A stretch of 64,000 bases of DNA from Streptomyces sp. NBC_01142 (GCF_026341125.1 NZ_JAPEOR010000002.1:1984001-2048000), one strand, 5' to 3'; positions 8,160-17,429 are shown, counted from the first letter of the stretch. Notes: generated by a model not told the origin, from the letters alone. Numbers and translations: made by a program.

Positions 8160-9011
8160 TCAGTTCAGAGCGTCGATCGCCTTCACGATCAGCGCCCGTG
8201 CCGCCTGCCCGTACACGGCCATGGTCCGCAACTCCTCGAACGCCTTCAAGTACAGGGCGACCTCAGAGGGCTGCGTGATGTTCACCTGGGCCGACAGCAG
8301 CTCCACCGACACGAGTGTGTCGTCGTACATGTGGAACGTCTCCTGCGGCCAGAGCCGACGCTGTTGCGTGGCCATCGGGATCACTCCGAGGGACACGGAA
8401 GGCAGTGCGCCGACGGTCAGGAGGTAGCCCAGCTGCGCAGCCATCGCGTCTGCCTCCCCGAGCCGGTAGTACAGCGCAGCCTCCTCGACAAGGAGGACGA
8501 ACCGATGGCCGGGGTCGTGAATGACGCGGGACCGCTGGACCCGGGCGGCCGCAGCCTCCGGCCCGTCGTTGGGGATTTCGCGGAAGTCGGCGATGGTACT
8601 CAGCAACGCCGCTGCGTAGCCCTCGGTCTGCAGGAGACCTGGAACCAGCGTCGATGAGTAGACACGGAACAGCTGGGTCTCGTGGAAGAACTCCACCCAG
8701 CTGTCCTGAAGTTGCTTCAGCCCACTGCGCACTTGGTGGCGCCACTCGCTGTACATCGACTCTGCGTTGAGGGACTGAACGATGAGGTCGTCTGCCTGAT
8801 CGGCGTCACCGCACGCACGACACCACAGGCGTATGTCCTTGGCTGAGGGTGCGGTGCGGGCGTTCTCGATGCGAGACGTCTTCGCGTGGTGCCAGCCACA
8901 TCGGTCGGCCAGCTCGGAAACCGTCAACCCTGACGCCTTGCGCAAGTCACGCAACCGCCGCGCGACCGTTTCGCGGGCAGACCGAGCGGACGACGATGGG
9001 GAGATGGGCAT
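8160..9011 (-). CDS. XRE-family regulator with DUF5753 domain (second copy)
   Basis: 283 residues. An HTH occupies about 15-70 (SGLTVSELADRCGWHHAKTS) and a DUF5753 domain follows with YSSTLVPGLLQTEGYA and RQQR-like segments. It is clearly paralogous in architecture to the regulator at 6053-6898 but diverged. The ATG follows the stop of the DUF6879 gene by about 20 bases, so DUF6879 and XRE are one transcription unit. AGGAAGGA is upstream. No DUF397 gene accompanies this copy; DUF6879 appears to take that partner position. Confidence 0.88.
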   Translation of the reverse strand: MPISPSSSARSARETVARRLRDLRKASGLTVSELADRCGWHHAKTSRIENARTAPSAKDIRLWCRACGDADQADDLIVQSLNAESMYSEWRHQVRSGLKQLQDSWVEFFHETQLFRVYSSTLVPGLLQTEGYAAALLSTIADFREIPNDGPEAAAARVQRSRVIHDPGHRFVLLVEEAALYYRLGEADAMAAQLGYLLTVGALPSVSLGVIPMATQQRRLWPQETFHMYDDTLVSVELLSAQVNITQPSEVALYLKAFEELRTMAVYGQAARALIVKAIDALN

Positions 9012-9031
9012 GAGCCGGTCTGTCCTTCCTG

Positions 9032-9559
9032 CTAGTGGATCTCGTACTGGTCGTGCGGGATCGCGCGCGACCACACGGCCTCAAAGGCGTGGGCACACAG
9101 CTTCGCGGCGGCCGGGTCGTCACTGATCTCCCCGCCCATGGACGATCCGTCACCCGCGAAGTGGTTCCAGCGCACCAGCTGTTCGTCGAAGAGCCAGAAG
9201 TCATTGCCCGGGAGGGCAATATCCGATGCCTGGCGCCGGGGCAGCCACCTCACCTGTTCCCCGGCCGCCACGTTGGTGAAGGTGCCTGAGTGCTCGTAGC
9301 GGATGTACTCGCTCACTGGCTCGGACACGAGGCGCGCTCGCCGCACGACGACACCGCGGGACACCGTCTCGGACATGAGGTCGAGCCACGGCCGCCACCA
9401 GGACGCCCGGTCGGCTGGATCGTGTCGGAAGCCGTTCTTCCAGGCCGCGAACGGGCCCGCCTCGTAGTCGACGGCGTAGGAGTCGCGCATCTCCAGGTGC
9501 ACGGCGGAACGCGTGCAGCCGTGGATCAGCTCATCGAATGTCGGAACGCGCGACGGCAT
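9032..9559 (-). CDS. DUF6879 family protein (second copy)
   Basis: 175 residues, same length and block structure as the 7224-7742 protein, including WWRPW, VRRARLVSEPVSEYIR, EQVRWLPRR, NDFWLFDE and a near-identical C-terminus ending in DQYEIH. It sits immediately upstream of the XRE/DUF5753 gene on the same strand. GGGAGG lies just before the ATG. Function unknown; the repeated pairing with XRE genes suggests a regulatory partner. Confidence 0.85.
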   Translation of the reverse strand: MPSRVPTFDELIHGCTRSAVHLEMRDSYAVDYEAGPFAAWKNGFRHDPADRASWWRPWLDLMSETVSRGVVVRRARLVSEPVSEYIRYEHSGTFTNVAAGEQVRWLPRRQASDIALPGNDFWLFDEQLVRWNHFAGDGSSMGGEISDDPAAAKLCAHAFEAVWSRAIPHDQYEIH

Positions 9560-9604
9560 CGCGTGCCTCCCTGATCATGTGCACCATCGTGGCGGGGATC
9601 CGGA

Positions 9605-9760
9605 TCACTGCCTCGTGGTCGCTTCGAGTTCGAGGATCGGCTTCCAGCCCTGGAAAACGAGTCCTGCTTCTCAACGTCGGCCCACACGGTGGGACTTTGC
9701 TTGTCATCGGTGTGGGGATCGATTCCGATGAACCTGATGGCATGTCAATTTCCAGCAAGG
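9605..9760 (-). pseudogene. decayed small protein gene
   Basis: Two frames together read like one protein: IGIDPHTDD followed by SPTVWADVEKQD in one frame, then after a shift VFQGWKPILELEATTRQ and a TGA. No single frame spans both and no in-frame start with a ribosome binding site is present. It lies just upstream of the DUF6879/XRE pair on the same strand, so it is probably a broken former member of that unit. Confidence 0.4.
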
Positions 9761-10122
9761 AGTTGTGCGGCTGTGTGCACCACTGTGGAACAGACAGAAT
9801 ATGCCGTCAAGGGCGCAAAGCGGCCATCACCCGACGTAGAGGATGGGTACGCACAGATCTGCACATTGCTTGAAGTGCGTCGGCATCCAACGCCAGATAC
9901 TCGGCGCGGCCCCGGCCGACCGAACCGCTCAGTGGCCAGCCGTGGCGCTCAGTCAGCCTGCGGAGGCAACTTCCCGAGACTGCTGCGGGCCGCCCGCGGG
10001 ATGCGTCCGCTCATCGCCGAACACGGTAGGGCCGGTGCGGCAACTGTCGAGATACAGTGCGGTCGCGATCTGATCCTTGCTCACGCCATTGCGCATGCGC
10101 GGGCTTGCATATGGGGGAACCA
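9761..10122. other. intergenic region
   Basis: No frame on either strand has convincing codon bias, start signal or recognisable motifs. It holds the promoter region of the following secreted-protein gene, for which I see no clear consensus hexamers. Confidence 0.3.
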
Positions 10123-10590
10123 ATGCTTCGTGTCCATCGTGGCCTGGCGACGCTGGCCGCCGCCGCCGTCGGCGTCATCTTCGCCTCAGGTTCGGCTTCG
10201 GCCGCCGGTACCTGGCAGCCGGGACGGTACCTCGGCGAGTCGAACTGGTACTGCTCGGCTTCGAAGACCCACTCCGTCTCCGACCACGTGCAATACCGGG
10301 GCTGCCTCGTGACGAACCGCAGTGGTGGAGCGCAGATCGCGCTGATTGCGACCCTGAACACCTCCAAGGCCGTAGACATCAGCGGTGCACTCAGCAGCAA
10401 CTTCGGCAGCAGCGCTCTCTGCACCAAGGAGCGGTACCTCGGCCAGTACAGCCTGATCTGCTATGCGCCGACCCGGCCGGTGGGCGTGTGCGACACGCTC
10501 ACGGGAAAGACGTCGATGATCGTCAATGGTGTCTCCAACGAGACGCAAACCGGCACGCGATCCCGGCCGGCCGCCTGCGACAACGGGTAG
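10123..10590 (+). CDS. small secreted protein of unknown function
   Basis: 155 residues. A signal peptide spans residues 1-27 (MLRVHRG, a hydrophobic core of LATLAAAAVGVIFAS, then an SAS-A type cleavage site). The mature part has five or six Cys and many Ser, Thr and Tyr residues, with no recognised domain. GGGGGAAC precedes the ATG. Probably exported by Sec and disulfide-bonded outside the cell. A longer upstream extension lacks a ribosome binding site and would bury the signal peptide. Confidence 0.7.
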   Translation: MLRVHRGLATLAAAAVGVIFASGSASAAGTWQPGRYLGESNWYCSASKTHSVSDHVQYRGCLVTNRSGGAQIALIATLNTSKAVDISGALSSNFGSSALCTKERYLGQYSLICYAPTRPVGVCDTLTGKTSMIVNGVSNETQTGTRSRPAACDNG

Positions 10591-11110
10591 GCGCACCGCT
10601 TGAGCCCGGGGACCGCGAGGTTGTCGCCGCGGTGTTGCGGGTCCCGCTCAAGGCGGTGGACGGCTGGTGGGTCACGTGGTCGGCCGGCGGACGTCAGGCG
10701 CTGCCGGCTCAACCGCGCGGGCGGCGCGTGGGCGGCGCGTGGGCGCGCATCAGGTCCTTGATACGGCCCAGCAGCAGGCGATTGGGCAGGCTGTTCCGGG
10801 TCACCGGCCCAGTGACCCGGGACTTGGGCCGCGCTGCTGGATGGTGTTGCCCACCCACTTTGTACTCGGGTGTGGCCTGGCGGGACGCGGGCGACGCGGC
10901 AATGTGGCGGCCGACGAGACGGAACTCCTGCCGGGAGCACCTCTTGGCACCGGCGTGCTGACCGTCGATCCGAAGTTGCCGGACGAGCGGTGGCAGACGC
11001 TGCACTCCTCGCTGGACGCGCTGGTCAACGCTGCGAGCGAGGTGGTCGCCTGAGTCGGCCTCAGAGGCTGCCCGGGTGGCGGGTCGGCTCGGACCGGTGC
11101 CCGAGGTCCG
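10591..11110. other. degenerate region without an intact gene
   Basis: Several frames are open but none has consistent codon bias. One plus-strand stretch ending at 11053 (ELLPGAPLGTG onward to LVNAASEVVA) and one minus-strand stretch near 10720-10830 (TRNSLPNRLLLGRIKDLMR) look protein-like, so fragments of two decayed genes may be present. I cannot name either. Confidence 0.3.
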
Positions 11111-11626
11111 CTACAGCGGGATATGGATGTCCAGGACGGGCCCTGTCGCGCGGGCGGGCGGCGCATCCAGGCTCTCCAGGACGTGGAGCATGGGCGCGTT
11201 GACCGCGGCGACCGACGCGGTGAGGGTGTGGTGGCCGGCCCGGCGGGCCACGTCGGCCGCGTGCGCGGCCAGCGCGGTGCCCAGTCCCTTGGACTGCCAT
11301 GCGTCCTCGATCAGCACGGCGAGTTCGCCGACCCCTTGCTGATCGGTGCGCATGACGTTGGTCATGGCGATGATGCGGTCCGTCTGCTGGGTGGTGGTGG
11401 TGACCAAGGTGGTGCCGCGCTCCGGGTCGGACAGCACCCGCCATCCGGCCCGGGACAGCTCGAGTTTGCCCGCGTGATAGCGCAGCGCACGGCTGCCCAG
11501 CGAGCAACGGCGGTGCAGCGCCTGGATGGGGGCGAGGTCAGCGTGGGCCACTTCACGGGTCCGGGTGGCAGTGCCGTCGGTAAGCGTGATCGGGTGTGCG
11601 CTACTTCGATGCCCGGTGTCGGACAT
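11111..11626 (-). CDS. GNAT-family N-acetyltransferase
   Basis: 171 residues. The acetyl-CoA-binding motif A appears as ELAVLIEDAWQSKGLGTAL (about 101-119), followed by a helix AAHAADVARRAGHHTLTASV. The N-terminal half has the R-R-C-S-L-G-S-R-ALRY region typical of a Streptomyces GNAT subfamily that resembles the acetyltransferase domain of protein lysine acetylases. The substrate is unknown. The ATG is preceded by GAGGAGACC. It is convergent with debris and divergent from the lipoprotein gene. Confidence 0.85.
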   Translation of the reverse strand: MSDTGHRSSAHPITLTDGTATRTREVAHADLAPIQALHRRCSLGSRALRYHAGKLELSRAGWRVLSDPERGTTLVTTTTQQTDRIIAMTNVMRTDQQGVGELAVLIEDAWQSKGLGTALAAHAADVARRAGHHTLTASVAAVNAPMLHVLESLDAPPARATGPVLDIHIPL

Positions 11627-11968
11627 GTGGTGGTCTCCTCAGATTTCGAGCATGGCTGATGTGCGCGGGGCCCCTCCCCGGTCCCTGCCTGTCTCTGGCA
11701 CAGGAGCAGTCTTTTGCCGCTCCCCGGCCGGACTCAAGAAGGGTTCAGGCCATATCGATCACGTTATGCGCATACTTGATTACGCAACGGAGTTGCACAG
11801 AGTCCCCGGACCCGCCACGCGGCCGGGTAGGGGGGACGGTCCGTTCGGGACGCACACACATTTTCATCACAATTGGATGACCTTCCCCCACATTTACCCC
11901 GCATGGACCGCAAGCGGAGTGCCATGCTCAGGCCCTCTCAACCGGATCCAGAAAGCCTTGGGGGGCAC
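11627..11968. other. intergenic region upstream of the Excalibur lipoprotein
   Basis: It holds an AT-richer segment near 11755-11800, suitable for a promoter of the plus-strand lipoprotein gene, and no coding frame I would trust. Confidence 0.3.
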
Positions 11969-12634
11969 ATGTCAGGGAGAGGCAGTACACACCGGAACAG
12001 CACGCTGGCCGCCTGCGCCGTCGTCGCGGTCGCGGTCGGGCTCGTGGGGTGCGGGGGCACGTCCAGTGACAGCAAGTCCGTCGCGGCCGCATCGAGTCCG
12101 GCGGTCAAGAAGGCCGTCACGCCGACGCCCTCGCCCACACCCACGCCGGTCCTCGACCTCGTCGATGACGACGAGAGCGCCGACGCCGGGAAGCCGATCG
12201 TCGTGGACGTCCTGAGCAACGACACCCTGACGAAGGCCGGCAGCACGGCGGAGAGTGTGGAAGCCGCCCTGGACGCAGGAGAGTTCAGCCTTGCTGTCGA
12301 CGTCCTGCCCGGGCACGGCACCGCCACCGTCGACGGTTCCACCATCGTCTACACCCCCTCCCGCGGGTACGGCGGCGCGGACGAGTTCACCTACCGGCTC
12401 GATGCGAAGGGGGCCGAGCCGCTGACCGGAACCGCCGTCGTGCGGATCACGGTGGCCGCGCCGACGCCCACCCCGACGCCGACACCCGCCAAGCCCAAGA
12501 AGCCCGCTCCGCCCAGGGTTTCGTACACCAACTGCACTGCGGTACGGGCTGCGGGCGCCGCCCCGATCCACACCGGGGATCCCGGCTACGGGCCGCACCT
12601 CGACCGTGACGGGGACGGCGTCGCCTGCGAGTGA
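11969..12634 (+). CDS. lipoprotein with Ig-like and Excalibur calcium-binding domains
   Basis: 221 residues. A lipobox (GLVGC) ends a signal peptide at about residue 28. A Pro-Thr-rich linker (TPTPSPTPTP) leads to a cadherin-like Ig module with the repeat-type core VVDVLSNDTL, then GHGTATVDGSTIVYTPSRGYGG and FTYRL. A second TP linker precedes a C-terminal Excalibur domain: YTNC, then DRDGDGVACE with the D-x-D-x-D-G-x-x-C-E calcium loop. It is probably lipid-anchored on the outer face of the membrane. GGGGGG precedes the ATG. The role is unknown; Excalibur domains are frequent in secreted nucleases and surface proteins. Confidence 0.8.
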   Translation: MSGRGSTHRNSTLAACAVVAVAVGLVGCGGTSSDSKSVAAASSPAVKKAVTPTPSPTPTPVLDLVDDDESADAGKPIVVDVLSNDTLTKAGSTAESVEAALDAGEFSLAVDVLPGHGTATVDGSTIVYTPSRGYGGADEFTYRLDAKGAEPLTGTAVVRITVAAPTPTPTPTPAKPKKPAPPRVSYTNCTAVRAAGAAPIHTGDPGYGPHLDRDGDGVACE

Positions 12635-12884
12635 CCCGTGACCCCGTGCCCCCGTACCGCATTCCCGGCAGCCGCCCACCGCGGGGGATGTGAGCGGACG
12701 ACTACCGGGAATGGGCACTCTGCGGCGGCCGTTGAGACGGGTTACGGCCGCCGCAGGCTTATGGGGTGGGTGGGACAGGATGAAGTGGAACGGGACAGAG
12801 AAGTGAAATTCTCATAAAGTCCCGGCTTTATGAACGACGCATGAATTCCGGTTGTCGGAACGTGCCGGACGGTGTCCGGACGCG

Positions 12885-13376
12885 TCAGGTCGTCTTCTTG
12901 ATGAGCTTGCCGTCCGCCGCGACCACGAACCACTCGCCGTCCAGGCCCTGCCCGTTGACGTCCCCCGGCGCCGCGTCGCCCACGTAGTAGTAGAGCGGCC
13001 AGTCCCCGTACCTGGCCTGCTCCGCCCCCTCGCCGAGCTTCGTCTCCTTCAGCAGCGCGGCGTCGGTCCCCGGACCCGCCGTCACGTCCTTCGCCGAGGT
13101 GAGGGCCGGCCAGACCGCGATGCAGTCGGCGTCGCAGTTGCTCGCGCCGGGCTTGTCCTTGGTGAATCCGTACAGCGTACGGCCCGAATCGTCGACGAGG
13201 ATCCTGCCGAGTTCCGAGTCCGCCATCGCGACCGAGACCTCCTTCGCGGGCTTCGCCGCGGGCTGTGCGGCGCCGTCCTTCGCCTCGTCGGCCGAGCCGC
13301 CGCAGGCGGCCAGGACCAGCAAGGCCGCCGCCGTCGGCGGCGCCGCGAGCAGAGCTTTCCTACGGGTGCTGCGCAT
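12885..13376 (-). CDS. COG4315-type secreted lipoprotein
   Basis: 163 residues. A signal peptide with lipobox LAAC is followed by two copies of the secreted-repeat motif: LGRILVDDSGRTLYGFTKD with CDADCIAVWPAL, and a later YGDWPLYYYVGDAAPGDVNGQ with WFVV. This family is common in Streptomyces as lipid-anchored proteins of unknown role, sometimes linked to redox or heme-like binding. GGGGGAAC precedes the ATG. It is divergent from the CHRD protein gene across a region with inverted repeats. Confidence 0.85.
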   Translation of the reverse strand: MRSTRRKALLAAPPTAAALLVLAACGGSADEAKDGAAQPAAKPAKEVSVAMADSELGRILVDDSGRTLYGFTKDKPGASNCDADCIAVWPALTSAKDVTAGPGTDAALLKETKLGEGAEQARYGDWPLYYYVGDAAPGDVNGQGLDGEWFVVAADGKLIKKTT

Positions 13377-13462
13377 GTCGTTCCCCCGGTTTGATGAGTG
13401 GGTGTGAGTGAGTGTGAGCGAGTGATGCCCACGCCGGGTTGTACGGGTCCAACTGACCAGTG

Positions 13463-13494
13463 GTTCAACTGAATTCAGAATTTCCCCGTTGAAC
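13463..13494. promoter_or_regulatory. inverted repeat GTTCAAC-N18-GTTGAAC
   Basis: Seven-base perfect arms flank 18 bases in the region between the divergent lipoprotein and CHRD genes. A partial direct repeat (CCAACTGACCAGTGG and TTCAACTGA) lies just upstream. The spacing fits an operator or overlapping divergent promoters. Function inferred. Confidence 0.35.
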
Positions 13495-13567
13495 AAGCCG
13501 ATCCCCCGGCCCGTACTTTCTTGCGACCGGCCCGAGACGGAGTCGGCCAAACGGGAGGACAGAAACA

Positions 13568-14557
13568 ATGCAGAAGCGTTATATCTCTGTGACCGCAACG
13601 GCAATTGTGCTTGGTGTTGCCGGTGTTACTCCGGCCCTCGCGCACGGTGGGCACGGCGGAAGCAGCGAAAGCAGCGGGCACGGCGGAAGCAGCACCCACG
13701 GCAGCGGCAGCAGCGCGCACGACTCGGAGAGCGCCCGTACGTTCAGCAAGCCCGCCTCCGGGCGCGCCCTCACCTTCGCCGCCAGCCTCTCCGGCGCCAA
13801 CGAGGTGCCCGTCCAGGGAGGGCCCGCCGTCAATGACCCCGACGGCAAGGCCGTCGCCCTCGTCAAGGTGAAGGGCGACCGGGTGACCTTCGCGCTCCAG
13901 TGGAAGGGGTTCGTGCCCAGCCTCGGGCACATTCACCAAGGGGCCGCCGGGAAGAACGGCGAGGTGAAGGTCCCCCTCTTCGGCACCGCCATGCCCGACA
14001 GTGTCCACTCGGCGGCCGGGCAGGTGGCCCTCACCGACGCCAAGCTCGCCGAGAGCATCCGTACCGACCCCCACGGCTTCTATGTGAACCTGCACAGCGC
14101 CGAGTTCCCGGGCGGGGCCGTACGAGGCCAGCTGCAGCCCCTCCACAAGAGCGTCAACCCGCTCGACATCATCAAGGGCGGCAAACTGCGGGCGCTGTCC
14201 AACGGCGATCAGGAAGTCCCCAAGAACGACGCCTCCAAGGTCGGCGACCCGGACGGGCACGCGGTGACCTTCCTGCACCCCAAGGGCACGTCCGTCGACT
14301 ACTCCCTCGCCTGGATCAACATCAAGAGCCCCACCAACGGCCACATCCACAAGGGCAGGTTCGGCAAGAACGGCGACGTCGTCTTCAACTTCTTCAACCG
14401 GCCCGTGCCGGAGGGGCTCTTCGCCGTCTCCGGACGGCTGGAGAGCCAGAACCCCGACGTGGTCAAGCGCGTCCGCGCCAACCCGGGCAACTACTACTCC
14501 AACACCCACACCGCCGAGTTCCCCGACGGTGCCGTACGCGGGCAGCTCTTCCACTGA
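13568..14557 (+). CDS. secreted protein with two CHRD domains
   Basis: 329 residues. A signal peptide ends at AxA (TPALA-H, about residue 25). A His-Gly-Ser-rich linker follows (repeats of GHGGSS, about 26-60). Two CHRD domains cover about 75-195 and 210-329; both share the pattern GxxEVP, DPDGxA, GHIHxGxxGKNG, HTAEFPxGAVRGQL. CHRD domains were defined in chordin and occur in bacterial surface proteins; the His-rich segment could bind metal. GGGAGG lies nine bases before the ATG. Confidence 0.9.
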   Translation: MQKRYISVTATAIVLGVAGVTPALAHGGHGGSSESSGHGGSSTHGSGSSAHDSESARTFSKPASGRALTFAASLSGANEVPVQGGPAVNDPDGKAVALVKVKGDRVTFALQWKGFVPSLGHIHQGAAGKNGEVKVPLFGTAMPDSVHSAAGQVALTDAKLAESIRTDPHGFYVNLHSAEFPGGAVRGQLQPLHKSVNPLDIIKGGKLRALSNGDQEVPKNDASKVGDPDGHAVTFLHPKGTSVDYSLAWINIKSPTNGHIHKGRFGKNGDVVFNFFNRPVPEGLFAVSGRLESQNPDVVKRVRANPGNYYSNTHTAEFPDGAVRGQLFH

Positions 14558-14635
14558 ACAGCTGAGCCCCACCGTACGTACTCCACAGCACCTCCCCAAA
14601 GGTGGCTGGGCGTGTGACCGGCAGGCAGGGAACGG

Positions 14636-16039
14636 TCATGCGCCCAGCGCATGGGCCACTGTGTAGATCAGCAGACCGGCCAGCGCGCCGACCACCGTGC
14701 CGTTGATCCGGATGAACTGCAGGTCCCGGCCGATGTGCGCCTCGATCTTGCGCGAGGTGTGCTCCGCATCCCAGCTCGCGACCGTGTCCGAGATCAGCGA
14801 GGTGATCTCGGTGCGGTACGTCGTCACCACATACACCGCCGCGTCCTCCACCCACCCCTCGACCTTCGCCTGGAGCCGGCCGTCCGTCGCCAGCCGGGTG
14901 CCCAGCTTCAGCAGCGAGGCGCGGGCGCGCAGGCGCAGTTCGCTGCGGTCGTCCTCCGCCGCCGAGATGATCATGGCGCGTACGGCGGCCCAGGCGGACG
15001 CGATCACGTCCTGCACCTCGGAACGGGCCAGCAGCTCCGACTTCATACGCTCCACCCGGGCCCTGGTGTCCGTGTCCGACTGGAGGTCGACCGCGAAGTC
15101 CGTCAGGAACCGGTCGATCGCATGGCGCGCCGGGTGGCCCGGCATGTCCCGCATCTCCGTGACGAAGCGCAGCAGCTCCTTGTAGACGCGCTCGCCGACC
15201 TTCCTGTCCACGAAGCGCGGGGTCCAGCCCGGCGCCCCGCCCTCGACGGCGTCCATCACCGAGTCCGCGTGGAGGACCATCCAGTCGTGGGCGCGGCCGC
15301 AGATCAGATCGACCGCCCGGTGGTGGGCGCCTTCGGCGACGACCTTCCCCAGGGTCTTGCCGACGCCGGGGGCGATCTCCGCGTGGTCCGCGCGGCGTGT
15401 GATCGCCTCACCGACGACCGCCTGGACGTCGGAGTCGCGCAGCACCCGCAGCGCGCCCCGCAGCGCGGTGGAGAGCTCGGCGGTGACCCGGTCGGCGTGC
15501 GCGGGTTCCGCGAGCCAGCTGCCCAGACGGCCGCCGATGCCCAGTGCGCTCAGCCGGTCCCGTACGACATCGCCGGAGAGGAAGTTCTCCCCGACGAACG
15601 TGCCGAGTGAGGCCCCCAGCTGGTCCTTCTTGTTCGGGATGATCGCGGTGTGCGGGATGGGCAGGCCGAGCGGGTGGCGGAAGAGCGCCGTGACGGCGAA
15701 CCAGTCGGCCAGCGCGCCCACCATGCCGGCCTCCGCCGCGGCCGCGACGTAGCCGGTCCAGCCGCCCAGGCCGGCGTTCTTCCCCCAGGTGGCGAGAGCG
15801 AAGATCAGCGCGACCAGCAGCAGCATGCAGGTCGCCGTCGCCTTCATTCGGCGTACGCCGCGCTGTTTCTCCTCGTCCGCCTCGGTGTACGCGAACGAGG
15901 GCAGGCCCGAGCGTGCCGCCGACCGCGCCGCCGCTCCTCCCGCCGCACCCGCACGGGGCCCGCCGGGCGTTCCGGGCACGCCGAAGCCGGTACCCTCGGT
16001 CTGTTCGGGTTCGGCCCGTTCAGGTTCTGTACGTTCCAT
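14636..16039 (-). CDS. DUF445 family membrane protein
   Basis: 467 residues. After an acidic, Pro-Gly-rich N-terminus (about 1-60), a transmembrane segment (CMLLLVALIFALA) and a conserved block AAAAEAGMVGALADWFAVTALFRHPLGLPIPHTAIIPNKK mark DUF445 (YjiN-like). A long soluble helical region follows, and a C-terminal membrane segment (VVGALAGLLIYTVAHAL) closes the protein. The start chosen has GGAG just upstream; longer starts are possible. Function unknown. Divergent from the SGNH hydrolase gene. Confidence 0.85.
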   Translation of the reverse strand: MERTEPERAEPEQTEGTGFGVPGTPGGPRAGAAGGAAARSAARSGLPSFAYTEADEEKQRGVRRMKATATCMLLLVALIFALATWGKNAGLGGWTGYVAAAAEAGMVGALADWFAVTALFRHPLGLPIPHTAIIPNKKDQLGASLGTFVGENFLSGDVVRDRLSALGIGGRLGSWLAEPAHADRVTAELSTALRGALRVLRDSDVQAVVGEAITRRADHAEIAPGVGKTLGKVVAEGAHHRAVDLICGRAHDWMVLHADSVMDAVEGGAPGWTPRFVDRKVGERVYKELLRFVTEMRDMPGHPARHAIDRFLTDFAVDLQSDTDTRARVERMKSELLARSEVQDVIASAWAAVRAMIISAAEDDRSELRLRARASLLKLGTRLATDGRLQAKVEGWVEDAAVYVVTTYRTEITSLISDTVASWDAEHTSRKIEAHIGRDLQFIRINGTVVGALAGLLIYTVAHALGA

Positions 16040-16128
16040 CCGCTCCACCCGTCCGCGCGCATACCGTACGCATTTACGCATTGTCCCTACCTGAGGTACT
16101 CCTGGGGTGCACATCAAGTTCCCGCGCC

Positions 16129-17403
16129 ATGTCGGATGATGTGTTCATGAACAAGCGTCACGGGTATGCGACCCTCGCTGCCCTCATGGCCGTAGTGGCT
16201 CTCATCTGCTGCGCCATATACCTCGGAGTCGGGGCCACCAAGGCCCGTACCGCCGCCCGTACGTCCGTCGCACCCGCCCCCGTCTGGGTCGGCACCTGGT
16301 CCGCCGCCCCGGTGATGGCCGCACCCGCCGGTCCCGCCGACCCCATCGGCCGAATAGACGCGGCAGGGCCCGCAGGACGCTCCGTGCGCAACGTGGTGCA
16401 CACCAGCATCGGCGGCTCCGCCGCCCGCATCACCCTCTCCAACGTCCTCGGCGCGAAGCCGCTCACGATCGCCCGCGTCTCGCTCGCCGTACGCGCGGAC
16501 AACGGGCCCGCCGCGGTGCCGGGCACCCTGCGCCGCATCACGTTCCGGGGGGCGCCCGGCGCCACCATCACGGCCGGCGGGCAACTGGTCAGCGACCCGG
16601 TCGTACTCCGGGTCCCGGACGACGGCGATCTGCTGGTCACCGTCCACACCCCCGCCCCCGGCGGTCCCCTGACCTTCCACCCGCACGCACGCCAGACCTC
16701 CTACCTCGCGGACGGCGACCGCACACAGGACGTGCTCGGCACCGCGTACACCCGGCTGACCCCGTCCTGGTACCACCTCACCGGCATCGACGTACTGACC
16801 CCGGAAGCACGCGGCACGATCGTCGCCATCGGCGACTCGATCACCGACGGCGTGAGCTCCACCCCCGACACCAACAGCCGCTGGCCCGACGTCCTCGCCG
16901 ACCGCCTCAGCGGCCGCTACGGCGTGCTCAACCAGGGCATCAGCGGCAATCGCCTGCTCATGTACGGACGCGGCCCCAGCACGCTCGACCGATTCGAGCG
17001 CGATGTGCTCGACCAGTCCGGGGCCAGAACGGTGATCGTCGCCATCGGCATCAACGACCTGCTGCGCGCGCCGTACGAGCCCACCGCCGACCGGGTCACC
17101 GCCGGGCTCGCCGAGCTCACCCGCCGGGCGCACGCGCGCGGACTGCGCGTCGTCGGCGCGACGCTGCTGCCCTGCGGCGGACACGCCCTGTGCACCCCGG
17201 CGGTCGAAGCCGCACGCACCAAGGTCAACACCGCCGTACGGACGGGCAGGATCTTCGACGCGGTCGTCGACTTCGACCGGGCGCTGCGCGACCCGTACGC
17301 GCCCCACCGGATGCGTGCGGTCTACGACTCCGGGGACCATCTCCACCCCAGCGACATCGGATACCGGCGGATGGGCAGGGCCGTGGACCCGGCGCGGCTG
17401 TGA
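16129..17403 (+). CDS. SGNH/GDSL-family esterase, membrane-anchored or secreted
   Basis: 424 residues. A signal anchor lies near residues 13-37. The SGNH blocks are present in order: block I GDSITDG (Ser nucleophile), block II GISGNR, block III GIND, and block V SGDHLHPSD with the Asp and His. The N-terminal 200 residues form a beta-rich domain seen in secreted actinomycete GDSL lipases. ATG starts at 16129 and 16147 are both possible, neither with a strong ribosome binding site. It probably acts outside the cell on esters or acetylated polysaccharide; the substrate is not predictable. Confidence 0.85.
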   Translation: MSDDVFMNKRHGYATLAALMAVVALICCAIYLGVGATKARTAARTSVAPAPVWVGTWSAAPVMAAPAGPADPIGRIDAAGPAGRSVRNVVHTSIGGSAARITLSNVLGAKPLTIARVSLAVRADNGPAAVPGTLRRITFRGAPGATITAGGQLVSDPVVLRVPDDGDLLVTVHTPAPGGPLTFHPHARQTSYLADGDRTQDVLGTAYTRLTPSWYHLTGIDVLTPEARGTIVAIGDSITDGVSSTPDTNSRWPDVLADRLSGRYGVLNQGISGNRLLMYGRGPSTLDRFERDVLDQSGARTVIVAIGINDLLRAPYEPTADRVTAGLAELTRRAHARGLRVVGATLLPCGGHALCTPAVEAARTKVNTAVRTGRIFDAVVDFDRALRDPYAPHRMRAVYDSGDHLHPSDIGYRRMGRAVDPARL

Positions 17404-17429
17404 CGACGCGCGCTCGCTAACCTCGTCGG

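Noticed and set aside
10077..10961. 294-codon frame overlapping the small secreted protein gene
   Set aside because: No start signal and shadow-like composition. The frame with a signal peptide is preferred.
13475..14599. 374-codon open frame opposite the CHRD gene
   Set aside because: Shadow frame. The plus strand has a signal peptide, a ribosome binding site and two CHRD domains.
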